The notes beneath the pieces were generated by a model that was not told the origin of the DNA, searched no databases, and worked only from the letters and a program-made list of their open reading frames with translations. A DNA stretch of 64,000 bases from Larus michahellis. Taxonomy: Eukaryota > Chordata > Aves > Charadriiformes > Laridae. The stretch lies in NCBI RefSeq assembly GCF_964199755.1, contig NC_133917.1, positions 5,709,967 through 5,773,966 on the forward strand. Direction: 5' to 3'. How positions within the stretch are numbered: the stretch's first letter is position 1; the number at the start of each line of letters is the position of its first letter. Shown in pieces: positions 39,401 to 63,700 of this stretch. The translations under genes and the position numbers were made by a program.

Positions 39401-42400
39401 GTGCCGGAGCCCGGCATGTGCTGCCTTGTGCCACTGGCTCGGGGACGCTGGGCTGGTCGGCTCGAGCTGCGATGCCACAGGGGCCGCACCGAAGCTCCCG
39501 AGATGGAGCGTGGATGGGTGAGCCCCAATGGCAGCGCGTGTCCTGCGACCCTCGGCGGGTAGGAGGTGGCCTGCAAGGCACCGAGCGCTGGGGGAGCAGC
39601 TCGCGGATGAGACTTGGCCCCGAGTACGTCTGACCTTCCCCTAACTCTGCGGTTCTGCTCCGTGGAAGAAAGCTCAGTGTTGGATGGAGACCTGGCGCCC
39701 GTCCCGCTCCCCCTCCCCGATCCTAACGCTCTTTCCGCTGCAGCTTGAAGGCGAGAGCGGAGCCCAGCTGTGTAAATACAGTGAAGTAACGTTCTTATCT
39801 GCCCTGGAAAAATGTTTAAATTTAGCATCCCGACCCGTCTTGCCCCCTCAGCCCTTTCAGGAGGCAGCATGACCTGGGACGGAGCAGAGCTCTGCCCGCA
39901 GGGGTCCGTGCTGTCCCGGGGAGCCGATCCCTTGGCGGGACTCCACGATCCCTTTGTGGGACTCCACATGTCTGGGGGGGAAGAGAGCACCTTGGTGGGG
40001 GTGGGCACCCAAATTACAACCAGAGGGGAATGAAGGTGGGCACCTGCCTTTCCCAGGGAGGGGAGGGTGACTCTGCAGCAGGCTCTGGAAGGTGTCGTGC
40101 GTGGCTCTGGTCTTTCCAGGTCTGGCTTTTGGTGTCTCGTTCCCTTCTGTGGGCATCTTGTGGAACGGAGGTGCCTCTTCCCTTCGCCTTCCCTCCCCCG
40201 CGGCAGCACGTAGCTGCCCCGCGCCCCTCAAAGACTGAGAGCCTTTCTCTGGTCGAGGTCGTTCGCCACACGCAAGCCGGCCGACGCTTCCCTGCCAGGC
40301 ACAAGTAACGCCTGGCTGTTCTCTGCCCCTCTGCAGGCTCCTCACTGCGAGCACGCCTTCTGCAATGCCTGCATCACCCAGTGGTTCTCCCAGCAGCAGA
40401 CGTGCCCCGTGGACCGCAGCGTGGTGACCGTTGCCCACCTCCGCCCCGTCCCGCGGATCATGCGTAATATGCTCTCGAAGCTGCAGATCACTTGCGACAA
40501 CGCTGTTTTCGGCTGTACGGCGGTCGTGCGACTCGACAACCTGATGTCTCACCTCAATGACTGCGAGCACAATCCAAAGCGCCCGGTGACTTGCGAGCAG
40601 GGCTGCGGGTGAGGATGGCCTTGGCGGGGCTCTGCCGCAGAGGGTGGGCAGAGCGGGGACCCCGGGCTCGGGGAAGGAAGCCCTGGCAGCCTTTTGCCGC
40701 CACGGCGCAGAGCTCTGGGGGTGGCAGGGCTTCGAAGGCCATGGTGCTGCAGAAAGGGCGGGGAAGGATTTTTAGTCCAACCCATTTCTTTTTAAGCTTG
40801 GTTCAAAGCCCCTGGCTCTTCGGCTCGTTGCTGGGGCTTGGGTATCAGTTGGCTGCTGGGAACGGGGTACTGAGGCCTTTGCGAATCCGCCCAGAGCCAC
40901 TCCAGCCCCCTGGGACAAGCTCCAGCATGAGCTCTGCTCCCTCCTATGTGCTGCCGAGAGCCAGGAGCGGTGGGTGGCTGGTCTGGCCTCACTGCTCCCG
41001 GTGCCGATGTCCTTCCCACTCACGCGTTGTCAGCATCCAGCCGGGTGGTGACTGACCGGTGGCTTGGAGACTTATCGCATCTCCTGGGTGAAGTCAGAGG
41101 CTGGATCTGGCCCGTGGGCTGCCTGGTGCGGGCCCCGGTTCCCAGCCCCGCTCACTTTGGAGGAGGAAAATCCCCATCGTCGGCTGACCTGGCGGTGGTT
41201 TGTCCCCGGAGCTCTCCCCCAGACCGTTTGGCTTGGCCCTGAGACGCGGCAGGGAGCAGCCCTTCCTCCACCTCTGGGAGGTTACGGCGCTGGGCTTCCC
41301 GGGCCTCTCGGCAAGTCCCCCGAGGCTGGGTTTGTTCTGCAGACTGTTGGCGCGCCTGTGCCGAGTGCTCTGGTGTGTAACTTTCCCTAATGTGGGGCCT
41401 CCACCTTGTTTTTTTTTTTTGTTTTGTTTTTTTTTCGTAACGCTCCGCAGCTTGGAAATGCCCAAAGACGAGCTGCCAAACCACAACTGCATCAAGCATT
41501 TAAGGTCTGTGGTGCAGCAGCAGCAGACGAGAATCGCTGAGCTGGAGAAGACCTCGGCAGAGCACAAGCACCAGTTGGCCGAGCAGGTGGGTCCCCGGGT
41601 GCCAAGGGGCTGGCGGGGGTAACCCCGGCCGGCAGCGAGGAGCGGGCAGCCGTTTGCTCTGCCCACCCCCTGCCCCCCGCCCCAGGCAGGGCAGGGAGAA
41701 AAAAGGAAAAAAAAAAAAAAAACCAAAAAGAAACACAAAAAAACCCCAACCTTTATCTCATGGGTTGAGATAAAGAGGGTTTGATACAACAGTCACAAAG
41801 AGAAAAGAATAATAATGGTAAAAGAACATACAAAATTGTCATGCAACACCCGATGACGGGTTCCCCATCCCAAGCAGCAATCACAGATTCCTGCCCCCCG
41901 GCCAACCCCCGTTTATATGCTGGGAATGATGTCTGTGGGATTGGGATACGCCTTTGGCCGCTTTGTCCTGCCTGCGCTCCCTCTGAGCTTCTGGGGGCAG
42001 CTGAAAAAGTCCTCGACTTACTGTAAACGTCGCTCAGCAGCGACTAAACCGCCGCGCGCGTTACCAACGTTATTCTGATACTAAATCCAAAACACAGCGA
42101 GGGCCAGGGAAAACTGACAGCGGGACAAGCTGCCTCGCGGCAGGGTCCCTCCTGGGAAGGGTCAGTCCCTCCTGGGAAGGGTCAGTCCCTCCTGGGAAGG
42201 GTCAGTCCCGCCTGCCCGGACACCAAACACCAAAAAAAAAATAGCAGCTTTGTGGCCAAAGAGAGCGGCTGCCGAGCAGCCGGGGCTGCGGCGCCCTTGC
42301 GCGGCTCCGCCGTGCAGCCGCTGGGATGGTCGCTGAGCGGCTGGCAGGGGCCGTGTGTGTCCCCTGCCGTGGCGCCGGGGTCCGGCCGCGTGACGCACAG

Positions 42401-43418
42401 CCGCGGTGCCGACTCGCTCTTTGCAAACCCCGGGATGTGCCGGCTCTTGCAGAAACGGGACATTCAGTTGCTGAAGGCCTACATGCGCGCCATCCGCAGC
42501 GTCAACCCCAACCTGCAGAACCTGGAGGAGACCATCGAGTACAACGAGATCCTGGAGTAAGTGCCGGCTCTCGTGCCCATCGGGGAGGAGCTGGGCAGCC
42601 CCAGGCCGGGTGTCTGACAGCTTCGCCCACGGCTTTGCCAGGGGGTGAAGCGCCTTCCGAGGCGAAGGCACGGTTTGTGGGGAAAAAAAACGCTCCACAA
42701 AAGCAAGGAGGCGGTTGCGGGGCGTTCGGTGCTGGGGAGCGGCACGGGAGCCGCTTGCACAATGGGGTGGGAGCGTTTTTATTCTTCCACCTGCGTCCTG
42801 CTGCCGGATTCCTTCCTCCTCCTGAGAAAGGCCGGAGGAAGCAGCTTCGCGTCTTGCTCTTCCCCCCCCCCCCCCCCCCTCCTTTGCTCTGGGGAGGGAG
42901 TCGCAGGGCTGATGCCGCGGCCGGGTGCCGGCTGCGGGGTGGGGGGAACAGGGGAGGGGTCGGTGGGGGAGGGGAGGGTTTCCCTGGGAGCGGTTCGCCA
43001 ATTTTAGTGGAAGCCACCGAAAAGGGCCAGCGCTGACCCCTTTGTCCCCCGTGTCTTTGTCACCAGGTGGGTGAACTCCCTGCAGCCGGCGCGGGTGACG
43101 CGGTGGGGGGGCATGATCTCCACGCCGGACGCGGTGCTGCAGGCCGTCATCAAACGCTCGCTGGTGGAGAGCGGCTGCCCCACGTCCATCATCAACGAGC
43201 TGATCGAAAACGCCCACGAGCGCAACTGGCCGCAGGGTCTGGCCACGCTGGAGACGCGGCAGATGAACCGGCGCTACTACGAGAACTATGTGGCCAAACG
43301 CATCCCCGGCAAACAGGCCGTGGTGGTGATGGCCTGCGAGAACCAGCACATGGGCGAGGACATGGTGCTAGAGCCGGGACTGGTGATGATATTTGCACAC
43401 GGAGTGGAGGAAATCTAA
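36446..43418 (+). CDS. RNF41: RNF41 / NRDP1 E3 ubiquitin ligase, 5 coding exons
   Basis: Coding exons 36446-36535, 40337-40608, 41451-41586, 42453-42556 and 43067-43418 join in phase into 317 residues, identical in length to human. The start ATG ([16 protein letters not shown]) agrees with the family. Order of parts: C3HC4 RING at about residues 18-57 ([20 protein letters not shown] through CPVDR); SIAH/TRAF-type zinc finger at about 78-138 ([27 protein letters not shown]); coiled coil at about 139-175 ([17 protein letters not shown]); C-terminal substrate- and USP8-binding domain ([15 protein letters not shown] through FAHGVEEI). Known role: ubiquitinates ERBB3, BRUCE and Parkin, and acts in receptor sorting. 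A non-coding first exon ends at 23889, giving a first intron of about 12.5 kb, much longer than anything else in the window. Confidence 0.97.
37179..38095 (-). mobile_element. Older CR1 LINE 3' end, interrupted by a younger CR1
   Basis: Segments 37179-37494 and 37976-about 38095 read on the minus strand as one continuous CR1 3' region. The first ends in the CTTT..GTATT part and the second resumes at TATAAGTGTTGATAAGATCC, adjacent positions of the CR1 consensus as I recall it. The 3' terminus is at the low coordinate (complement AATCACAGAATGG). The element is 5' truncated, as is usual for CR1. Confidence 0.85.
37495..37975 (-). mobile_element. Younger CR1 LINE inserted in the older one
   Basis: 5'-truncated CR1 3' region of about 480 bases on the minus strand (complement starting AATAGAACTGTCAGGCTTGG and containing the CCAACCCCCCT and TGGCCTTGAACACTTCCAGG blocks). 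The flanking pentamer AGTAT at 37490-37494 and 37976-37980 is a candidate target-site duplication that restores the older CR1 when the insert is removed. Confidence 0.82.
41750..42125 (+). mobile_element. Endogenous retrovirus LTR-type fossil, avian family
   Basis: In RNF41 intron 3. Recognised from blocks common in bird LTR fossils, such as TGGGATTGGGATACGCCTTT, CCCCAAGCAGCAATC-like sequence and TACTAAATCCAAAACACAGC. It has no coding capacity and no visible partner LTR. It is a broken, old fragment; family (ERVK-like or ERVL-like) is uncertain, and the limits are approximate. Confidence 0.6.
42145..42212. repeat. 20-bp tandem repeat
   Basis: Between three and four copies of GTCAGTCCCTCCTGGGAAGG, directly after the LTR-type fossil in RNF41 intron 3. 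Confidence 0.9.
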
Positions 43419-44419
43419 GGACTGTTGGAAGAGAAACGCTTCGTGCTGACGAGGAAGAGGAGGGGGAAGGCGGAGACCCGGGGGGGAGCCGCTCAAAACT
43501 GCTGGCGTTCCCTGGGCGCCGCCACGGTTTTCTTAGGGCACCGTTCCCTCGAACTTCCCTCTTCCCAGCTGAAACGATTAAACGCCTCTGGTAAACACGA
43601 CCCAAACCCTCGGCCCCGCGGCCGGCGCACGCTGCCGCCCCCGCCACGTTCGCCCCTTGCAGATCGGCTTCCCCCTTCCGTGTCTTTCGAGGAGAGAAGG
43701 AGCCACCGCTCCACACGTACTGCCAGACCCTCGGCCCCCCTTTCCCGGGAGCCGCTGCCTCTCCCGGCGCCCGTCCCCTGCTCCAGCCCAAGCCCAGGGA
43801 CCCAGCTCGGCTCTCGCTGTGGACAGACCCCCCCACCCCCCCCATCCCGGCAGAATCCTCCCCAGCATTCCTCTCCCTCCCTGGATTTTCCGCCTCGCTC
43901 TCCGGCATCTCTTTGCCATCGTCTCCCCAAGACCTTGTCTCCCAGCGGGCGGCACCGGGCTCCGCTCCCCCCTCCACAGGCTGGGGAAGGGGCTGTCGGC
44001 ATCGTCTCCCCCCCACCGCGGCCCCTCCTGACCCTGTGGCCAAACCAGCTGCCAACGAGCCCCCACTGCCACCGATGGGGGGGCTGGGCGCTGGGGACCC
44101 CCCCACCCCACGCCCCTCTCCCTGTGCATGCCTCCCCCCGGGAGAGGCCGGACGCCGTCCTGCTCCGTGTTTGCCGGTGTTTGGCTCCGCTTTCTCTGCT
44201 CCTCCTGGTGTTACTTTTCCAGACACTCATGATTGTGGTTCTGTATCTTTTTTTTTTTATTGTTGTTGGGTTTTGGTTTTTTTTTGTGTACTTTTGGGCC
44301 TTTTCTCGTTTTTATTTCCCCCCTTTTATTTTATTTTTGAAGTACCGTGGGCAGGCGCCTCGAGAGCCTGGTTGCGGGGAATTTAATTTATTTGCATTTT
44401 TTTTGTTTTGTTTTTGGTG

Positions 44420-44450
<31 letters not shown>

Positions 44451-44540
44451 TCCTTTCCCCTGCGGTGCCCGCGCTGCGGCCGGCGGTGGGGGGGGGGCGG
44501 ATTTCAGTGATCAATAAACAGTGTTTATTGCTTTATCGGT
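43419..44540 (+). other. RNF41: RNF41 3' UTR
   Basis: GC-rich after the stop, then T-rich from 44240 (runs up to about 24 T), ending at AATAAA 44513-44518 followed by a G/T-rich downstream element (TCGGTGTCTCGGGGGG). No ORF of interest. Confidence 0.85.
44513..44518 (+). terminator. RNF41 poly(A) signal
   Basis: Canonical AATAAA with a GT/T-rich downstream stretch, about 1.1 kb after the stop codon. Confidence 0.85.
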
Positions 44541-45048
44541 GTCTCGGGGGGGGGGGTCTGCGCCTGCTCCTGAGACCCCCTGCCGGAGATGGGGGACGGG
44601 GACAGGGACGGGGGGGTGACAAAGGAGCTCAGTCCCCTGAGAAAAATGAGGGGGTTTCAGGGGTCGTGTCCCCCCCCCGGTGGGGGCCGTGGGGTCCCTC
44701 CGGTCTCTTTGTGTGGCTGAGATGGAGCAACGCCATTCCCGGGCGCTGCCGCTGCAGCTCCTTCCGCACAGGGACCCTCCCCCGGAGGGACAGGGTGCCT
44801 GGGGGGCGGCTGGGGGTCCTGGGGGGGGGTTTGTCGCCTATACCCAGCTCTGCAGCCCCCCCAATGGTGGGGTACCCCAAAAAGACTCTCACACACACAC
44901 GCCCCCAGAGCCCCGCCGTTAAAAGAGTGGGTACCGAGCGTGGGAGTCCCCCCCCCGCCCCGCGTGACCCACCCCGCGGCGGCCCCGGGAGTCCCCGCAA
45001 AATAAAAACGAAAATAAAAATAACAGACCAAAAAAAAAAGCGAAGTAG
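44541..45048. other. RNF41-tRNA intergenic spacer
   Basis: About 0.5 kb of G/C-run sequence with a short CA repeat (44890-44900) and an A-rich stretch next to the tRNA 3' end. No gene seen. Confidence 0.6.
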
Positions 45049-55280
<10,232 letters not shown>

Positions 55281-55680
55281 GCCCCCCGCCGGGGACGAGG
55301 ATGCCGCGGCCCCTCCATCCCACCCCCCCACCCCCCCCAAAACCTGCCGCTGCCGCCGGCCCGGGGAGACCGGCCCCTCCCGCCCCCACAAAGCACCCCC
55401 AAAGGACCTCCCCCCCCCCCCCCCTTGCCCCCCACCCCCAGCTTTGGTATTTTTTTATGATTGTCCCGCATTTTATTTAAGTGTTGGTCTCCCCGGTCGG
55501 GCCGGGGACCCTGCTCCCCCCCCGGCTATTTATGAGACAGCTCCAATCCCACCTGGCAGATGGGCATTTCCCCCCCTCCCCCCAAACCCTCCTTCCCCTT
55601 CTCAGTTGTCCCCCCCTTTTTTTTTTTGTTTTTGTTTTTTTAAAAAAAAAACCAACAAAAATAAAATTCCAAGTCCCCGG
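55281..55680 (+). other. SMARCC2: SMARCC2 3' UTR
   Basis: C-rich, then T/A-rich, ending with AATAAA at 55660-55665. About 100 bases separate the inferred cleavage site from that of the convergent MYL6. Confidence 0.8.
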
Positions 55681-55784
55681 GGCGGGAAGAAACGGCCTCA
55701 TGGTCCAGGGTCTGGCGGGGGATAATGGCCGGGGGGGGGAAGCGGGGGGGTGGACGATGGACAAAACAGAGGGTCACCAACGCA

Positions 55785-56045
55785 GCGTCACTTTTCCGCC
55801 ACTTTATTTGATACCGTGGAGCAATAATTTAGCCGGTGGGGCTGGGGGCTGGGGGGGGGGGGAAGGGGGATGACGGTGGGGAGATGGGGGGGGGGGGGGA
55901 AGCTGCATGGTGGTAGCAGGAAAATGAGGGAAAAGGCACAAACCCAGTGATTTGTTTGGTTTTTTGGGGGGGGGGGGGTGGAACGGGGGACGCAATGACA
56001 GGAGGGTGTCTTCAACCGCCTCAGCACCATCCGGAACGAGCTGCT
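55785..56045 (-). other. MYL6: MYL6 terminal exon: smooth-muscle tail and 3' UTR
   Basis: After a pyrimidine-rich acceptor (CTCTCCGCAG, minus strand) comes sequence resembling codons for ELVRMVLSG, the smooth-muscle LC17 ending. In the frame set by exon 5, however, the sequence reads EQLVPDGAEAVE and stays open. RMVL appears only in a shifted frame. The minus-strand AATAAA (complement of 55803-55808) ends the transcript. Exon identity is inferred from the family's known alternative splicing. Confidence 0.65.
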
Positions 56046-56550
56046 CTGCGGAGAGAAAAGGGGGAGAGCGGGGTGAGGGGGGGGGTGGTGTGGGGGTGGT
56101 CTGCGGCCCCCCCCCCCGGCCCCCCCAGCCCTCGTCCCCGAGAGAGGCAGGAAAACCAAAGTCAAAGGGCTGAAGAGCGCGGCGGGGGGGGACACGGCGT
56201 CGCTGCAGCTCCATGGCGGGGGGGGGGGGGTTACACTGGCCCCCCCCCCCAAACACCAGCACCCCCGGCCCCAGCACGCATGGGTTGGGGGGGGGGCTCC
56301 ATGCAGAGGGGCATGCGGGGGGGGGGGGGGGGGGGGGGGGGGCGGCTGCACCAAGGGCGAGAGCGCAAACCAGGCGGCCTTTTTTTTTTTTTTTTTTGGC
56401 TTTTTTTTTTTTAAATTAAAAAAAAAAAAAAGACACCACGGAAAAAAAAAAGGAAGGAAAAAAAAAAATTAAATTGTAAAGTAACTTGGCGGGCGGGGGG
56501 GGGGGGGTTGTTTGGGAGGGGGGAGCGGGGGGAGTCGTACCCCTGCGGCG

Positions 56551-59090
<2,540 letters not shown>

Positions 59091-59335
59091 GGCGGCGGCC
59101 GCTCCCGTTCCTGCTCCGCGCTCTGGGCCGGGGGTGGGCGGGGAGGGGGGGGAAGGAACGGGCGGGCGCTTTCTACCGCCCGGCGTCACCTCCCGCCCAT
59201 TGGCCGCGCGCCGCCCGCGTCACCGCGCGCTAATTAGGGCGATGCATTATGCATGAGGGGGGCGGGGCGGGGAGAGAAGAGGCCACGCCCCCTTCTCCCG
59301 GGGGGGATTTTTTGGCTATAGATGGGCACGGAGCA
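59091..59335 (-). promoter_or_regulatory. MYL6 promoter region
   Basis: CpG-rich sequence upstream of the ATG exon. It has a CCAAT box on the minus strand (complement of ATTGG near 59199) and a striking AT-rich near-palindrome ATGCATTATGCAT at 59242-59254. No clear TATA box at the expected distance. Confidence 0.5.
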
Positions 59336-59499
59336 GGGACACGGGGGGGGGGGGGGCACCGCCACGGGGGACAGCCCCCACGGGGGACAGCCCGGTGATG
59401 GCATCCCATGGGGGGACACCCCGATGGGGGACACCACAATAGGGAGCATCCCCACGGGGGGACACCTCGGTGGGGACGCCACGACGAGGGCACCGTGAT

Positions 59500-60125
59500 G
59501 GGGACACCAAGGTGGGGACACCACAATGACCATACCCCATGGGTGCCATCCCACCAGGGACACCTTGATGGGGACACCAAGGTGGGGACACCATGATGGC
59601 CATACCCCATGGGTGGTGTCACACCAGGGACACCGCGATGGGGACACCATGATGACAATACCCCGTGGGTGGCATCCCACCAGGGACACCACAATGGGAA
59701 CATGATGGTGGGGACACCATGATGACCATACCCCATGGGTGCCATCCCACCAGGGACACCTTGATGGGGACACCAAGGTGGGGACACCATGATGACCATA
59801 CCCCATGGGTGCCATCCCACCAGGGACACCTTGATGGGGACACCAAGGTGGGGACACCATGATGGCCATACCCCATGGGTGCCATCCCACCAGGGACACT
59901 GTGATGGGGACACCAAGGTGGGGACACCATGATGACCATACCCCGTGGGTGCCATCCCACCAGGGACACCGTGATGGGGACACCAAGGTGGGGACACCAT
60001 GATGGCCATACCCCGTGGGTGCCATCCCACCAGGGACACCTTGATGGGGACACCAAGGTGGGGACATCATGATGGCCATACCCCCATGGGTGGCATCCCA
60101 CCAGGGACACTGCGATGGGGACACC
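59500..60125. repeat. About 70-bp minisatellite between MYL6 and ESYT1
   Basis: Nine units (anchor ATACCCC(A/G)TGGGTG at about 59532, 59601, 59660, 59727, 59798, 59869, 59938, 60010 and 60078; period 59-72, mostly 69-71). Each reads GGGGACACCA..GATG.CCATACCCC.TGGGTG.CATCCCACCAGGGACACC. Long open frames on the minus strand (HHGVPTLVSPS-type) arise from it. The region 59340-59500 holds shorter related units. Confidence 0.95.
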
Positions 60126-60339
60126 TCGGGGTGGGCAGGGGGACACCCCAGTGACCATCCCCCGTGAGGGACACCCCAGTAGGGACACGGAGTGGGGGGG
60201 GGGGACACACCCCACGCGGGGCACCCATGGGGGATGCCTGTGGGCATACGTCACACGGAGGGGGTGACACCTCACACAGGAGGGGGGTGGGGACACCCCA
60301 AGTCCCCCCGCCCCCCCCCCCGGGACCACACGGAGCCGC

Positions 60340-60763
60340 CGCTGTCTCCTCCCTCCTTTATTAGCGCTGGGGGGGGGACGACACATGGGGACGAAGCCCC
60401 AGGAAGGCAGCGCGGGGGGGGCACGGCGGTGGCGGTGGCAGCGGCTCTAACCAAAGCGTCTCCCCGGGGGGGGGGAAGTGTGTGTGTGGGGGGGGGCACA
60501 AGCCCAGGACGGTGCCCCCCCAGCTCTGGCGTGAGGGGGGGTGGGCTCCTGGGTGGGCGAAAGGCACGAGGTACGTAACAGTCTGCGGGGGTGCAGGGGG
60601 GGAGCCCCCCCCCCCCCCCCCCCCCGCATGTCTTTGGTCAGTGGCGAGGCGGGGGGCGAGGGGGGGGCAGTGGGAGGAGCCCGGGGGGGGGGGTAGCCCT
60701 GTCCCCCCCCTCCCCACCCTCCTACTGCCCCAGGCACGATGGGGTCCGGGGGGGGCCCCAGCT
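60340..60763 (-). other. ESYT1: ESYT1 3' UTR with poly(A) signal
   Basis: From the TAG at 60764 down to minus-strand AATAAA (complement of 60357-60362). G-run rich on the plus strand. Confidence 0.75.
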
Positions 60764-63700
60764 CTAGGGGCTGCTCCGCTCCTCCTGCAGGTCGTACCTG
60801 GGGGGGGCGCAGAGAGGTGAGAGGTCTCGGGGTGGGGGGGGGGAGGGGACGGGCACAAAGTCCCCCCACCCCAGAGAGACCCACTGGGAGCTCCCCGAGA
60901 CGTGAGAGACTCCCCCTCCCCGATCCCCCCCCCAACCCGGCCCCCACTCACCAGTGGGCCCCCCCCTCGGCCAGATCCACCTGTGCCAAGTCCAGATGGA
61001 GCTGGGGGAGAGCAAAGGCTCAGAGGGGACCCCCCCCCGACCCACACCCTTCCCCCGCACCCCTCTGAGCCCCCCCAACCCCCCCGCGAACCCCTTTAAG
61101 CCCCCCCAAACCCCCTCAGACCCCCTCCTAGACCCCCCCAGACTCCCACCCCCACACCTCTTTGAGCCCCTGCAAACCCCTTCAGCACCCCCCCGCTGCA
61201 GACCCCTCTGAGCTCCCCCCCAGACACACCCCCCCCCGGACCCCTTTAAGCTCCCCCCCAACCACCCCCCCCAGACACCACCCCGGACCACCCTGAGCCC
61301 CACCAAACCCCTCTGAGCTGCTCCCCATAACCCCCCCAGACCACCCCCCCGGTCCCCCTCTGAACCCCCCCAAACCCCCCCCCCCGGACCACTCTGAGCA
61401 CCCCCCCCCCAGACCCCTCTGAGCCCCCTCAAACCCCTTCAGAGCCCCTCCCGGACCTCCCCCCAAACCCCCTCCAAGACACATCCCCCCACAAACCCCC
61501 CAGACCCTCCCCCCGTCCCCATCCCCCGTCCCCCTCCGAACCCCCAAAACTCCCCCCCCGGCGCACTCTGAGCCCCCCTCCCCGCCCCAGACCCCCCCCT
61601 CAAACCCCTTCAGAGCCCCTCCCGGACCTCCCCCCCAACCCCCCCCCCAGGACACATCCCCCCTCCCCAAACCCCCCCAGACCCTCCCCCCCGGTCCCCT
61701 CCGAACCCCCCAAACCCCCCCCCCGGAGCACTCTGAGGCCCCCGCCCCAGACCCCCCCCTCAAACCCCTTCAGAGCCCCTCCTGGACCTCCCCCCCAACA
61801 GCCCCCCAAGACACACACACACACACACACCCGTTCCCCTCTGACCCCCCCCCAAAACCACACCCCCCCCCCCCGGACCACTCTGAGCCCCCCTCAAACC
61901 CCTTCAAGACCCCCTCCCGGACCTACCCCCTAAAGCCCATACCCCCCAGACCCCACGCCCCCCGGACCCCTTTGAGCCCCCCACCCCCCCCAGACCCCCC
62001 CCCCCCAGACCCACCCCCCGACCCCCCCCCCCCAGACCCCCCCCCCCACCTTCCCCCAGCGCCTCCTTCTCCCGCGCCATGAAGGACGGGCTGGATTTGA
62101 CGTGAGCTTCCAACTTGCGCCGCGAAGCTTCCTCCAGGGACACGTCCCACTCGAACCTGGGGAGACACCGGCCCGCTGCAGCCCACGCTGGGCAGGCTCT
62201 CGACACCCCCCACCCCGACCCCCCCCCTCCCCGACCCCCAACCACCTCCCCCCCCCCCCCCCCACCTCTCGTTGAAGTCGGGGTTGAGGGTCTTCCTCTG
62301 CACGCTCGTCTTCCGCTTGGAGCCGCGGCTGCGGTCGGGCAGCAGCACCAGGGACACGTAGGGGTCGGGGGGCTCCTTCGACACCGGCCTCAGCTTCCTT
62401 CGGGGGGGGGGGGGGGGGTGGAGACACACAGGGGTCAGCGTGGGGGGGGGGTGGGGTGGTGTCTGGGGAGGTCTGGTGGGGGGGGGGGGCGGGTTTGGGG
62501 GAGTCTGGAAGGGTCAGAGGTATCCGAGGGGGAGGTCTGGGGGGGGGTTTAGGGGGGACTCGGGGGGGGTCTGGGGGGGGGGAGGTCAGAGGTATCCGAG
62601 GGGGAGGTCTGGGGGGGGGTTTAGGGGGGACTCGGGGGGGTCTGGGGGGTTTGGGGGGATCCGAGGAAGAGATCTGGGGGGGTTTAGGGGGGACTCGGGG
62701 GGGTTCTGGGGGGGGGGGGTCAGAGGTGTCCGAGGGGGAGGTCTGGGGGGGGTTTAGGGGGGACTCGGGGGGGTCTGGAGGGTTTGGGGGGGTCTGGGGG
62801 GCCTCAGAGGTGTCCGAGGGGGAGGTCTGGGGGGGGGTTTAGGGGGGACTCGGGGGGGGTCTGGAGGGTTTGGGGGGGTCTGGGAGGGTCAGAGGTATCT
62901 GAGGGGGAGGTCTGGGGAAGTTTGGGGGGGGGTCTGGGGGGAGTCAGAGGTGTCTGAGGGGGAGGTCTGGGGGGGTTTAGGGGGGCCTCGGGGGGGTCTG
63001 GGGGGTTGGGGGAGGGGTCAGAGGGGTCGGGGGGGGGGGGTTGGGGGAGGGTTGAGGGTGTCTGGGTGGGGGGGGTCAGAGGTATCCGAGGGGGAGGTCT
63101 GGGGGGGGGTTTGAGGGGAACTCGGGGGGGTATAGGGGCGGTTTGGGGGAGCTCAGAAGGGTTTGGGGGGCTTTGGGGGGGTCTGGGGGGATCAGAGGGG
63201 TCCGGGAGGGAGGTCTGGGGGGTTTGGGGGGGAACTCGGGGGGGTCTGGGGGAGGTTTGAGGGGGCTCAGAGGGGTCAGAGGGGTCCGGGGGGGTCTGGG
63301 GGAATTTGAGGCAGGGGGGGCTCAGAGGGGTCTGTGGGGGGGTTGGGGGAGGGTTGGGGGTGTCTGAGGGGGGGGTCAGAAGTGTCCGAGTGGGAGATCT
63401 GGGGGGTTTTGGGGGTGAACTCGGTGGGATGTCTGGGGGGTTTGGGGGGAACTCGGGGGGTGTCTGGGGGAGGTTTGGGGGGGCTCAGAAGGGTCGGGGG
63501 GGGTCACAGGGGTGCAGGGAGGGTCTGGGGGAATTTGTGGGGGTGGCTCAGAGGGGTCTGGGGGGGTTTGGTGGGCTTTGGGGGGTCTGGGGGGGATCAG
63601 AGGGGTCCGGGAGGGTGGTCTGGGGGGGTTTGGGGGGGACTCAGGGGGGGTGGGGGGATGCTCAAAGGAGTCTGGGGGGCTCAGAGGGGTCCGTGGGGGG

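Larger units (their letters stand above)
36536..40336 (+). other. RNF41 intron 2
   Basis: 3.8-kb intron between the RING-start exon and the RING/zinc finger exon. It holds the nested CR1 elements at 37.18-38.1 kb and a T/A-rich run at 38.84-38.89 kb. The rest is unique sequence with no recognised exon. Confidence 0.7.

Noticed and set aside
59500-60125. Regular repeats of about 70 bases resembling a CRISPR array
   Set aside because: Whole units repeat with no unique spacers, and the context is an animal genome: this is a minisatellite.
59234-60247. 337-codon minus-strand open frame with Cys/Pro/Trp repeats
   Set aside because: Entirely encoded by the minisatellite. It has no start context, domain or splice evidence.
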